64,000 nucleotides of DNA from CAVRAZ01 sp963719135 (GCA_963719135.1 CAVRAZ010000001.1:620001-684000); one strand, 5' to 3'. Counted from the first letter of the stretch, positions 8,321 to 16,601 are shown. Made by a program: numbers and translations. The notes: generated from the sequence alone by a model not told the origin.

Positions 8321-10492
8321 TCACGCCAGGTCGAAGCGATCCAGGTTCATCACCTTGTTCCATGCCGCCACGAAGTCGCGGACGAACTTCTCCTGCGCGT
8401 CCGAACTTCCGTAGACTTCAGCCAGGGCCCGCAACTGGGAGTTTGAACCAAAGATCAGATCGACACGGGTTCCGGTCCACTTGACTTTACCCGTTGCCCG
8501 ATCTTTACCCTCAAACACATCCTCTTCCTTCGAGACCGGCGTCCACGCCGTGCCCCTGTCGAGCAGGTTGACGAAGAAGTCGTTCGTGAGCGCCTCTGGT
8601 CGCTTGGCGAAGACCCCGTGCCTGGACTGACCGACATTCGCGTTCAGCGCGCGCATGCCACCGACCAGCACCGTCATCTCGGGCGCGGTGAGCGTCAGCA
8701 GCTGCGCCTTGTCGAGCAGCAGCTCCTCGGCCGAGACGGAGTACTTGCCCTTCTGGTAGTTGCGGAAGCCATCGGCGATCGGTTCGAGCACAGCGAAGGA
8801 CTCCACATCGGTCTGTTCCTGCGAGGCATCCATGCGGCCCGGCGCGAACGGTACCGTCATGGCATGGCCCGCTTTCCTTGCCGCCTCTTCGACGCCGGCG
8901 CAGCCGGCCAACACGATTAGATCGGCCATTGAGACCCTCTTGCCGCCAGCGTTGAACTCGCTCTGGATGCCTTCGAGCTTTCCAAGCACTTTGGCCAGTT
9001 GCTTCGGCTGGTTGGCTTCCCAGTCCTTCTGCGGCGCAAGGCGGATGCGCGCGCCGTTGGCCCCGCCACGTTTGTCGGAGCCACGGAACGTCGACGCCGA
9101 GGCCCAGGCGGTCGAGACCAGCTCCGAAACACTCAGTCCGGATGCCAGTACTTTAGCCTTGAGGGCGGCAACGTCCTGGTCGTTGATCAGGGGGTGATCG
9201 ACGACGGGGATGGGGTCTTGCCAGATCAGTTCTTCCTTGGGCACTTCGGGGCCAAGGTAGCGCGGACGGGGACCCATGTCGCGGTGGGTCAGCTTGAACC
9301 AGGCCCGGGCGAAGGCGTCGGCGAATTCTTCCGGATTCTTATGGAAGCGCCGTGCAATCGGCTCATAGATCGGATCCATGCGCATCGCCATGTCCGCATC
9401 GGTCATGATGATCGGCACCTTTTTCGACACATCGTCCGCTGCCGGCGCCATATTGCTGTCGGTCGCCTGTTTCGGTGTCCATTGGTTGGCACCCGCCGGG
9501 CTCTTGGTCAGCTCCCATTCGTTACCGAACAACATGTCGAGATAGGTCATGTCCCACTGGGTCGGGGTCGGCGTCCACGAACCTTCCAGACCGCTGCCGA
9601 TCTGGTCGCCGCCTTTACCGCTGCCAAAGCTGCTCTTCCAGCCCAGCCCCTGCTCGGCGAGTCCGGCTGCCTCGGGTTCAGAGCCGACCAGCTTGGGATC
9701 GCCGGCGCCGTGGCATTTACCGAAGGTGTGGCCGCCGCAGGTGAGCGCCACCGTCTCTTCGTCGTTCATGGCCATGCGTGCGAAGGTCTCGCGCACGTCG
9801 CGGCCGGACGCGATCGGATCCGGCTTGCCGCCCGGGCCTTCCGGGTTGACGTAGATCAGTCCCATCTGCACGGCAGCGAGCGGATTTTCGAGGTCGCGTT
9901 CGCCGGAATAGCGCGCCTTGTCGTCCAGCCACTTTTCTTCATTGCCCCAGTAGACGTCGATCTCGGGCGCCCAGATGTCCTCACGCCCACCGCCGAAACC
10001 GAAGGTCTTAAAGCCCATTGATTCCATGGCGGCGTTGCCCGCGAGAATGATTAGGTCGGCCCAGGAGATTTTCTTGCCATATTTCTGCTTGATCGGCCAC
10101 AGCAGTCGGCGGGCCTTGTCGAGATTGACGTTATCGGGCCAGCTGTTGATGGGGGCGAAACGCTGGTTGCCGTGGCCAGCGCCGCCGCGACCGTCCCCTG
10201 TACGATAGGTGCCTGCACTGTGCCAGGCCATGCGGATGAATAAAGGTCCGTAGTGGCCATAATCCGCGGGCCACCATTCTTGCGAGTCGGTCATCAGCGC
10301 GATGAGGTCCTGCTTCACGGCCGCGAGGTCGAGGGTCTTGAATTCCTCGGCGTAGTTGAAGTCCTCGCCCATCGGGCTGGACTCGGGGGTATGCTGGTGC
10401 AGGATTTCGAGGTGCAACTGGTTCGGCCACCAATCGTGGTTCGACGTTCCGCTCCCGGCTTTGTGTACAAAGGGGCATCTGTTGTCAGACAT
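8321..10492 (-). CDS. katG: Catalase-peroxidase
   Basis: A 723-residue haem enzyme destroying hydrogen peroxide. Two peroxidase-like domains are present; the N-terminal one is active. The distal motif MAWHSAGTYR has the Trp of the Met-Tyr-Trp adduct. The Tyr is in VQMGLIYVNPEGP, and the proximal haem ligand is the His of TCGGHTFGKCHGAG. The C-terminal domain (after about residue 430) lacks haem residues, as usual. The start is taken at MSDNRCPF because GGAGAG sits seven bases before this ATG; an in-frame ATG four codons earlier overlaps that site. It is last in a minus-strand run with a DsrC-like gene, a SOR-like gene and a peroxiredoxin. Family length is about 720-750. Confidence 0.97.
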   Translation of the reverse strand: MSDNRCPFVHKAGSGTSNHDWWPNQLHLEILHQHTPESSPMGEDFNYAEEFKTLDLAAVKQDLIALMTDSQEWWPADYGHYGPLFIRMAWHSAGTYRTGDGRGGAGHGNQRFAPINSWPDNVNLDKARRLLWPIKQKYGKKISWADLIILAGNAAMESMGFKTFGFGGGREDIWAPEIDVYWGNEEKWLDDKARYSGERDLENPLAAVQMGLIYVNPEGPGGKPDPIASGRDVRETFARMAMNDEETVALTCGGHTFGKCHGAGDPKLVGSEPEAAGLAEQGLGWKSSFGSGKGGDQIGSGLEGSWTPTPTQWDMTYLDMLFGNEWELTKSPAGANQWTPKQATDSNMAPAADDVSKKVPIIMTDADMAMRMDPIYEPIARRFHKNPEEFADAFARAWFKLTHRDMGPRPRYLGPEVPKEELIWQDPIPVVDHPLINDQDVAALKAKVLASGLSVSELVSTAWASASTFRGSDKRGGANGARIRLAPQKDWEANQPKQLAKVLGKLEGIQSEFNAGGKRVSMADLIVLAGCAGVEEAARKAGHAMTVPFAPGRMDASQEQTDVESFAVLEPIADGFRNYQKGKYSVSAEELLLDKAQLLTLTAPEMTVLVGGMRALNANVGQSRHGVFAKRPEALTNDFFVNLLDRGTAWTPVSKEEDVFEGKDRATGKVKWTGTRVDLIFGSNSQLRALAEVYGSSDAQEKFVRDFVAAWNKVMNLDRFDLA

Positions 10493-10618
10493 GGCGCTCT
10501 CCACTGGTTAATTGAATGTATGGACTAGCATAGGATCTCGGAGCCCGTTAATCTAATTGGTTTTAGCAATGTGATCGATAGTGTAGTGAGGTCCAAACAC
10601 TCTCCGGGCCTATGACTT

Positions 10619-10981
10619 TCAACTCTGGTTTTCAACGCCAGGGTTCGGCAGCTCTGCCAGCTTGCAAAGCATTTGTATCGGGTCTTGAGGAAACATGCGG
10701 TAGAGGCATTTTTTGTACGCTTCCGCGTCACTGACGCTTTGTCCGGAGTGCTTGACCAAGGTGCTCATCAGGTCATTCATGGATGGATCGGGCAGTTTTT
10801 CTGCGTAATATTCGCGGAAACAATAAACCAGGCCCATGGCGGTTTCGTTCAACCGCCTGCGCCCTGCCTGTTCATGTTCTTTTGCCAAGACTTCTGCAAC
10901 AGCCTCATTCCAGTCCCCTGTTTGTTTGAGAAAACATGATTCATCTGTTTCGATTGCCTTGCCGTTTACGGTGATGCTCAT
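10619..10981 (-). CDS. DsrC/TusE-family protein lacking the C-terminal cysteine
   Basis: A 120-residue protein recognisable as DsrC-like from start to end. It opens ITVNGKAIETDESCFL, continues DWNEAVAEVLAKEHE, has FREYYAEK and LYRMFPQDPIQMLCKLAELP near the end. DsrC carries sulfur as a persulfide or trisulfide using two cysteines on a flexible C-terminal arm: CysB in the (A)C-K-x-A-G-L-P motif and CysA as the penultimate residue eleven positions later. Here CysB is kept (QMLCKLAELP), but the tail is NPGVENQS with no CysA. TusE shows the reverse loss. An additional Cys lies in KKCLYRMFP. The ATG is chosen to match the family start; 21 upstream codons also read in frame. The neighbours are katG and a SOR-like gene. 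Confidence 0.85.
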   Translation of the reverse strand: MSITVNGKAIETDESCFLKQTGDWNEAVAEVLAKEHEQAGRRRLNETAMGLVYCFREYYAEKLPDPSMNDLMSTLVKHSGQSVSDAEAYKKCLYRMFPQDPIQMLCKLAELPNPGVENQS

Positions 10982-11057
10982 GCTGAATGTCCATAGAATT
11001 CCAATCGGACAATGGGCTGAACTTGTTTGCGCCGGTCCGCGCATTCACAACAAGGCA

Positions 11058-11447
11058 TCAATGCTCCGGCACACCCTGCCACAACATGCTGAAACCCAGC
11101 TCGGTGCTATCGCTGCACATCTCGCTCACGGCTTTGAATTTCTCATTGAAAGTCGTATCCGCATGAGATTTTTCGTGTTGTTCAAATGAGGCCCAGTAGG
11201 TCACGATGGCAACGTCGTAATCGGGTGTCTTCATCGAGTCGATGGAACCCTCTTGGCTGATGAATCCGTCGTACTTGAACACTTGCCCGGCAATAAAGCC
11301 GCCCGTTTCATCACCATAGGTTTCTTTCACAGCGTGACACATTTCGCCCAAGGCGAGTTCCACGTCGCTGATGGTTACGCCGGGTTTGAGTTTGACGGTA
11401 TTGAAGAGCATCTTGCTGCCATAGGGAATGCTGACGGGCTCAAACAT
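11058..11447 (-). CDS. Small SOR-like / ABM-fold (dimeric alpha+beta barrel) protein
   Basis: A 129-residue soluble protein starting MFEPVSIPYG; GGGAGAAATCG directly precedes the ATG. The pattern of strands and helices fits a ferredoxin-like dimeric barrel. From memory of sulfur oxygenase reductase, three features line up. LGEMCHAV could match the persulfide cysteine (Cys31). YWASFEQHEKSH could match FWKDWKDHEEMH, with the same HxxxH spacing as two iron ligands. MLWQGVPEH could match MIWGPWEPIYE, with a Glu near the third ligand. SOR is about 310 residues with two such domains, so this would be a one-domain relative. No enzyme activity is proven. It lies between the peroxiredoxin and the DsrC-like gene on the same strand. 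Confidence 0.55.
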   Translation of the reverse strand: MFEPVSIPYGSKMLFNTVKLKPGVTISDVELALGEMCHAVKETYGDETGGFIAGQVFKYDGFISQEGSIDSMKTPDYDVAIVTYWASFEQHEKSHADTTFNEKFKAVSEMCSDSTELGFSMLWQGVPEH

Positions 11448-11518
11448 CGATTTCTCCCAAAATATTGTATTCGGTTCGGCTATACAGCCCTCCCAGCAAA
11501 GGGCGGGGGGTAGCATGG

Positions 11519-12167
11519 TTACAGCGATTTCTTACAGAAGTACCAGGTGGTGCACTCATAGCCTTCGCTCATGCGTGCCTCGGCTGCATTCACATCCGCT
11601 GGCGGCGGGACAATGACCATGTCGCCAGGCCGCCACCCTTCCGGCGTGGCGACCTTGTTCTTGTCCAAGGTCTGCAGCGCGGCGACCAGGCGCAGGAACT
11701 CGGGAATTGAGCGGCCGTTAGTCATCGGGTAATAAACCATGGCGCGCAGGATGCCCTTGTCATCGATGATGAAGGTTGCGCGCACCGCCGACGTATCGGC
11801 AGCACCCGGATGGAGCATCCCGTAGTCGTTGGCGACTTTCATCGACAGGTCTTCGATGATGGGGAAAGGAGTCTCCACCCCGAAATTTTTCCTTGATGTT
11901 GCGTACCCAGGCCACGTGCGAGTAGTAGCCGTCGATCGACAGGCCGAGCAGGTCACAATTGAGTTTCTGGAATTCAGGGTGATGCTTGGCGAAGACCATG
12001 AACTCGGTGGTGCACACCGGCGTGAAGCCGGCCGGGTGGGAGAACAGCACCAGCCATTTGCCCTTGTAGTCGGCCAGCTTCTTGATGCCGTGGGTGGTCT
12101 TGGCTTCGAAGTCGGCGGCCGGAGCGTTGATCTGTGGCAGAGCCCGGCAGGGTGTGGTCTCGGACAT
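11519..12167 (-). pseudogene. Prx6-type 1-Cys peroxiredoxin, single-base frameshift
   Basis: The start MSETTPCRALPQINAPAADF follows AAAGGAA. The peroxidatic motif PAGFTPVCTTEF lies at about residues 44-55. The frame runs to NIKEKF near 11885 and then is lost. One base removed from the GGAAAAATTTCGGGG stretch restores KEKFGVETPFPIIEDL and the rest of the family sequence: RATFIIDDKGILRA, ALQTLDKNKVATPEGW and the end YECTTWYFCKKSL. The joined product is about 215 residues, normal for bacterial Prx6, which reduces peroxides. The break lies by short homopolymers, so a sequencing error is as likely as mutation. It is probably the first gene of the run ending with katG. Confidence 0.88.
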
Positions 12168-12474
12168 GGCTATTCCTTTCGTCAGGTTAAGTGATTTAAG
12201 TGATGAATGGCACTTAATTAAGGATCAGCGAGTCACGTAGCATAGGCTAATGGTTTGAAAACGAAAGAGAAGGTTGGCTGGGACTGGTAAGATGTTTGTG
12301 GTGAAACATCGACCCCACCCATCCCGAGGCCCACTACCCTGACACAGGGGGGAGCGCGTATAGCTTTGTGTTGACAGGACATTCCCGGCGCCAAGCAGCG
12401 GTTGTATTGCCACTTCTGGGTCTTAAAGAAGCGGGATCGAAGGTCCGGAGGCAAGGAGGCTGATTCATTGCGGA
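12168..12474. other. Gene-free AT-richer stretch between the peroxiredoxin and the attC-like site
   Basis: I find no supported gene. Open frames of about 60-120 codons on the minus strand lack ribosome sites and family features. One of them runs through the attC-like site. The stretch lies beyond the recombination end of the toxin-antitoxin cassette (minus-strand order), where a following cassette or an insertion point would be expected. Confidence 0.4.
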
Positions 12475-12573
12475 GCCCAACGCTTGAGTTGACCGGGGAG
12501 CGCAGGCTGTCACAGGCCTTGCTTCGCAAGGCCTGTGACAGACAAGCGAATCCGGTCCAACGATTTGTTAGCG
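12475..12573 (-). other. attC-like integron recombination site
   Basis: Read on the minus strand, this 99-base site starts CGCTAAC, overlapping the toxin stop codon TAA. CGTTGGACCGG comes next, then a perfect 15-bp hairpin with a three-base loop (12508-12540), then CCGGTCAACTC and the end GTTGGGC. This is the attC layout: R'' and R' give AAC/GTT pairing, L'' GTTGGACCGG pairs with L' CCGGTCAAC leaving one unpaired G, and GTTGGGC fits the core GTTRRRY. A first base C in place of R is the only departure. No integrase gene is in the window, so it may be a solo site. Confidence 0.7.
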
Positions 12574-12864
12574 GACAATTCTTTCCTTCCAATAACCCGG
12601 CCTGCGCCTGTGGTGGGCCACAGCGACTATCCAGATTTGATCTGGCTCAATGCCGTAGATTAATGAAAACGGGAACCGTACCAATAGAATTCTACTGTAT
12701 ATTTCTCCGACTCTCTGTCCAACTTCTGGCTGATCAATCAAGACTCCTGTTACACGCTCAATTTCGATAATGAAGCGTTCTCCCAGACTCGGAATTTGAT
12801 CTTCGTTATATGCAGCAGTCTCAAGCAGTTCTTCTGATGCGGCTGGATGGAATGCAGCCTTCAT
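12568..12864 (-). CDS. RelE/ParE-family toxin
   Basis: A 98-residue basic protein with the RelE/ParE fold: FHPAASEELLETAAYNEDQ at the front, GERFIIEIERV in the middle, and the closing strands RFPFSLIYGIEPDQIWIVAVAHHRRRPGYW. ParE-like toxins poison gyrase and RelE-like toxins cut mRNA on ribosomes; the sequence does not decide between them. Its ATG overlaps the antitoxin stop as ATGA, so the antitoxin is made first. The TAA stop is the first part of the attC-like site at 12475-12573, as in integron cassettes. Confidence 0.88.
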   Translation of the reverse strand: MKAAFHPAASEELLETAAYNEDQIPSLGERFIIEIERVTGVLIDQPEVGQRVGEIYSRILLVRFPFSLIYGIEPDQIWIVAVAHHRRRPGYWKERIVR

Positions 12865-13094
12865 TTCTTGAGACGCGCCCTTGCACGTGCAAAAACCTCA
12901 TCAGCCGGGATCAACTCCGCACCGCCTTCTGTTAATTCCACATATCGCCGCGCCACTTCAACCAGCCATGCTTCTTCAACGTCTTGGTCCATATCACCAT
13001 CGAGATCTGCAATTAGATCTCTGAGCAAATGTCTTCGATCATCAGCGCTCAGCGCACGAATTTCATTTTCAATATCTTCAATTTTCCTGGCCAT
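12861..13094 (-). CDS. Antitoxin of the RelE/ParE pair (addiction-module component)
   Basis: A 77-residue acidic helical protein: MARKIEDIENEIRALS, DRRHLLRDLIADLDGDMDQDVEEAW and the tail ELIPADEVFARARARLKK. The last part is the typical toxin-binding end of the 'putative addiction module component' family. A second ATG two codons upstream (13100) is possible, but CGGAGA sits seven bases before the chosen start and only one base before the other. It probably binds and silences the toxin and represses its own promoter. No second attC-like site was found upstream. Confidence 0.85.
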   Translation of the reverse strand: MARKIEDIENEIRALSADDRRHLLRDLIADLDGDMDQDVEEAWLVEVARRYVELTEGGAELIPADEVFARARARLKK

Positions 13095-13273
13095 ATCCAT
13101 TCTCCGTACAACTACCTCTCAGATACTACCTCTATAGTTACTTGACCGCGTATTATGGCCAAGAATGGGCACATTGCTAGATACCCGTCCCTTCCCAGTC
13201 GAACAGAGAGACACGAATCGGCAAGTCCTCCGAGCCGGTGCCCCGACCGTTCCAGACACCCCGACCTCCCCGC

Positions 13274-14452
13274 TCACCCATACGCCCGCAAAGCCGCGCC
13301 CACGGCCACGCCGCGCTCGATCCGCGCGCCCATCGCCGACAACACCGCATCCAGCGCCCCCAGGCAGTACAGCACGTTCCGCTTGCTGCACGCATGTCCC
13401 ATCAGTCCGATGCGCCAGATTTTCCCCGCCATCGGCCCCAGGCCGGCGCCGATTTCCAGATGGTAGTCCTGCAACAGGCGCGCGCGCACGGCGGCATCGT
13501 CCACGCCCCCGGGGATGCCGACGGCGTTCAACTGCGGCAGCCGTTCGTTTTCGGGCACGACGAAGTCGAGGCCCATGGCCTCGATGCCGGCGCGCAGCGC
13601 GACGTGGTGCGCCCGGTGGCGCTGCCACGCGCTTTCGATGCCCTCTTCCTGCAGGATCACCAGCGCTTCGTGCAGCGCATACAACGTGTTGACCGGCGCC
13701 GTGTGGTGGTAGGTGCGTTTGCCCTCGCCGCCCCAGTAACCCAGCACTAGGTTGAGGTCCATGAACCAGCTCTGCACCTTGTGTTTGCGGTTCCGCACCC
13801 GTTGCAGCGCGCGTTCGCTGAACGTGACCGGCGCCAGTCCGGGAACGCAGGACAGGCATTTCTGCGTGCCCGAATACACGGCGTCGAGCCCCCACTCGCC
13901 GACCTTGAGCGGCGAGCCGGCCAGCGAGGTGACGGTGTCGACGATCGTCAGGCAGTCGTACTTTTGCGCGAGTCCGGCGAGCGTTTTCGCGTCGGAGATG
14001 GCGCCGGTGGAGGTTTCGGCGTGAACGAACGCAAGCACGCGCGCGTCCGGGTTCTGCTTCAACGCGGCCTCGACCTTGGCAGCGTCGACCGCCCTGCCCC
14101 AGTCGTCTTCGACGACCACGGCCTTGCCGCCGCAGCGTTCGACGTTCTCGACCATGCGGCCGCCGAACACACCGTTGCGGCAGACGATCACAGTGTCGCC
14201 CGGTTCGACCAGGTTGACGAAACAGGTCTCCATGCCCGCCGAGCCCGGCGCCGAGACCGGCATCGCCAGGGCGTAGTCGGTCTGGAAGGCGTAGCGCAGC
14301 ATGACTTTCAACTGTTCCATCATCTCGACGAAAGCCGGATCGAGGTGGCCGATGGTCGGTCTGGCCATGGCCGCGAGCACACGCGGGCTGACGTCGGATG
14401 GACCGGGGCCCATCAGGGTGCGTTGGGGCGGATAGAACGAAGCCTGGTTCAT
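13274..14452 (-). CDS. Class V aminotransferase, alanine-glyoxylate / serine-pyruvate type
   Basis: A 392-residue PLP enzyme that moves amino groups between alanine or serine and glyoxylate or pyruvate. It has MGPGPSDVSPRVL at the N-terminus, HAETSTGAISDAK, DTVTSLAGSPLKVGEWGLD with the PLP-binding Asp, and SGTQKCLSCVPGLAPV with the Schiff-base Lys. GPMAGKIWRIGLMGH contains the carboxylate-binding Arg. The ATG at 14452 matches the family start; the frame is open for another 104 codons upstream but that part is unlike protein and overlaps the transporter gene. AAGAAGAGC lies ten bases upstream. A palindrome at 14514-14586 separates it from the ABC operon. It probably acts in glyoxylate or glycine metabolism. 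Confidence 0.92.
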   Translation of the reverse strand: MNQASFYPPQRTLMGPGPSDVSPRVLAAMARPTIGHLDPAFVEMMEQLKVMLRYAFQTDYALAMPVSAPGSAGMETCFVNLVEPGDTVIVCRNGVFGGRMVENVERCGGKAVVVEDDWGRAVDAAKVEAALKQNPDARVLAFVHAETSTGAISDAKTLAGLAQKYDCLTIVDTVTSLAGSPLKVGEWGLDAVYSGTQKCLSCVPGLAPVTFSERALQRVRNRKHKVQSWFMDLNLVLGYWGGEGKRTYHHTAPVNTLYALHEALVILQEEGIESAWQRHRAHHVALRAGIEAMGLDFVVPENERLPQLNAVGIPGGVDDAAVRARLLQDYHLEIGAGLGPMAGKIWRIGLMGHACSKRNVLYCLGALDAVLSAMGARIERGVAVGAALRAYG

Positions 14453-14513
14453 GCTGGCGCTCTTCTTATGGATGACTGGAATGAGTCCAGCAAGTCTAGC
14501 AAATCGGAAGAAC

Positions 14514-14586
14514 GGGGTCAGAGTCGAATTTCGCACAGCTCGGCTTCCGTCGTTTGGCGCACCGTAAGAAATTCGACTCCGACCCC
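14514..14586. repeat. 73-bp palindrome of the GGGGTCAGAGTCGAATTTC type
   Basis: The left arm at 14514-14532 (GGGGTCAGAGTCGAATTTC) and the right arm at 14568-14586 (GAAATTCGACTCCGACCCC) pair over 19 bases with one mismatch, leaving a 35-base loop. Such GGGGTCAGA elements are widespread in gammaproteobacteria next to RAYT (REP-associated) transposases; none is in the window. The following T5 on the plus strand and its position between two minus-strand genes suggest it may also stop transcripts. Confidence 0.75.
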
Positions 14587-14597
14587 TTTTTCCCAGG

Positions 14598-16601
14598 TCA
14601 ATCGAGCAGGTGACAGGCCGCACGGTGCGTCGCGCTGAGTCGGGTCGTTTCCGGGTAGCGCTGGCGGCAAACGTCTTTCGCATGGCGGCAGCGCGGGTGG
14701 AAATGGCACCCGGCGGGCGGCGCGGCTGGCGACGGCATGTCGCCTTCCAGGCGGATGATTTCACGCCGGCTTTCGGGCTCGACGTGCGGGACGGCCGACA
14801 GCAGCGCCTGTGTATAGGGATGGCGCGGCGCTTCGAGCACCTCGTCGACCGACCCCTCTTCGACGATTCGGCCGAGGTACATCACCGCGACGCGGTCGGC
14901 CAGATAGGCGACCACCGAAATGTTGTGCGTGATGAACAGGTAGGACAGCCCCAGCTCGCCTTGCAGCCGTTTGAGAAGATTCAGTATCTGCGCCTGCACC
15001 GACACGTCGAGCGCGCTGGTCGGTTCATCGCACACGATGAGCTTCGGCGACACGGCCAGCGCGCGCGCGATGCAGACGCGCTGGCGCTGGCCGCCGGAGA
15101 ATTCGTGCGGATAGCGCGCCACGTGCTCCGGACGCAGCCCGACGTGCTGCAGCAGGCTCAGCACGCGTTCGCGGCGCTCGGCTTTCGTGCCGCCGATGCG
15201 CTGCGCGCCAAGCCCCTCCTCGATGATGTCGCCGACTTTCATGCGCGGATTCATCGACGAGAACGGGTCCTGAAAAATGATCTGGAAATCGGCGCGCCGT
15301 TTGCGCAGCGCCTCGCCGCGCAGCTCGGTGAGTTCGTCGCCGCCGAAGCGCACGCTGCCGCCGGTGGGCCGCAGCAATTGCAGAATGCCCTTGCCGGCCG
15401 TCGTCTTGCCGCAGCCGGATTCGCCGACCAGCGCGAGCGTCTCGCCCTGCGCGATCGTCATGTCGATGCCGTCGACCGCCTTCACGTAACCGACGGTGCG
15501 TTGCAACAGCCCGCGCTGGATCGGAAACCAGACGCGCAGGTCGTCGACTTCGAGCAGCGCCGGGCGTTCGCCGGCCGGCGGCGTTTCAGACGCCCGCGCC
15601 AGGATCGCCGTTTCGGCAGGCGCCGGCCGCGGCGTATCGACGAGGTGGCAGCGCACGCCCTGCTCGCGGCCGGTCGTCGTCCACTCCGGGACTTCGCTGC
15701 GGCAGCGGTCCCAGGCCTGATCGCAGCGGTCGGCGAAGCGACAGCCCGTGAAGCGCTGATTCAGCGGCGGCACGCTGCCCGGAATCACTGTCAGCGCCTG
15801 ATGGCGCTTGTCGCTTTCGGGCAGCGCGGCGAACAGTTTGCGGCTGTAGGGATGGCGCGGCGCGCTGAAGAATTGTTCGCGCGGGGCCTGCTCGACGATC
15901 TGGCCGGCGTACATCACCGCGACCCGGTCGGCCATCTGCGCGACCACGCCCAGGTCGTGCGTGATCAGGAACACGGCCATGCCGCGTTCCCGCTGGAGCT
16001 TTTTCAGCAGCTCCAGCACCTGCGCCTGGATCGTCACGTCGAGCGCCGTGGTCGGCTCGTCGGCGATGAGAATATCGGGGCCGGCGGCCAGCGCGATGGC
16101 GATCATCACACGCTGTTTCATGCCGCCGGACAACTGGTGCGGGAACTCGGAGTAGCGGCGCGCGACATCGGGAATGCCGACTGCGTCAAGCAGCTCCAGC
16201 ACGCGCGTGCGGGCAGCGGTGCCGCGCAGCGCGGTGTGCTGTTCCAGCACTTCGCCGATCTGGCGGCCGATGCTCATGACCGGGTTCAGCGACGTCATGG
16301 GCTCCTGGAAGATCATGGCGATGCGGCGCCCGCGCACGCGGCGCATGGCGGCTTCGGGCAGCGCCAGCAGATCCTCGCCGCCGAGCACGACGCGGCCGCC
16401 GCGGATGTGGCCGGCCGGTTGCGGCAGCAGGCGCAGGATCGACAGCGCGGTCATGGATTTTCCGCAGCCGGATTCGCCCAGCAGCGCGAACGTCTCGCCC
16501 GGATACAGATCGAAGCTGATGCCGTCGACGGCGCGCACCGGCGCCGCGCCGCCGCCCAGGTGGGTCTGCAGATCCTGCACGCTCAGCAGCGGTTGCGGCA
16601 T
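14598..16601 (-). CDS. Oligopeptide ABC transporter, double ATPase subunit (YejF-like)
   Basis: A 667-residue cytoplasmic protein with two complete ABC ATPase domains in one chain. Domain 1 has Walker A GESGCGKSMTALS (about 41-53), signature HQLSGGMKQR and Walker B ILIADEPTTALD. Domain 2 has GESGCGKTTAGKG, signature FSGGQRQRVCIAR and LIVCDEPTSALD. Each domain is followed by the oligopeptide-type C-terminal Cys cluster (CRFADRCDQAWDRC and CHFHPRCRHAKDVC), which in this family may bind an Fe-S cluster. It starts three bases after the permease stop, and the GGA of that end is part of its ribosome site. It powers the importer encoded upstream. Confidence 0.93.
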   Translation of the reverse strand: MPQPLLSVQDLQTHLGGGAAPVRAVDGISFDLYPGETFALLGESGCGKSMTALSILRLLPQPAGHIRGGRVVLGGEDLLALPEAAMRRVRGRRIAMIFQEPMTSLNPVMSIGRQIGEVLEQHTALRGTAARTRVLELLDAVGIPDVARRYSEFPHQLSGGMKQRVMIAIALAAGPDILIADEPTTALDVTIQAQVLELLKKLQRERGMAVFLITHDLGVVAQMADRVAVMYAGQIVEQAPREQFFSAPRHPYSRKLFAALPESDKRHQALTVIPGSVPPLNQRFTGCRFADRCDQAWDRCRSEVPEWTTTGREQGVRCHLVDTPRPAPAETAILARASETPPAGERPALLEVDDLRVWFPIQRGLLQRTVGYVKAVDGIDMTIAQGETLALVGESGCGKTTAGKGILQLLRPTGGSVRFGGDELTELRGEALRKRRADFQIIFQDPFSSMNPRMKVGDIIEEGLGAQRIGGTKAERRERVLSLLQHVGLRPEHVARYPHEFSGGQRQRVCIARALAVSPKLIVCDEPTSALDVSVQAQILNLLKRLQGELGLSYLFITHNISVVAYLADRVAVMYLGRIVEEGSVDEVLEAPRHPYTQALLSAVPHVEPESRREIIRLEGDMPSPAAPPAGCHFHPRCRHAKDVCRQRYPETTRLSATHRAACHLLD

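Noticed and set aside
12233..12592. A 119-codon minus-strand frame across the attC-like site
   Set aside because: It reads through the hairpin, has no ribosome site and matches no family.
14453..14764. Extension of the class V aminotransferase by 104 codons
   Set aside because: It runs through the palindrome and into the transporter gene, and the family start is MNQASFYPPQRTLMGPGPS at 14452.
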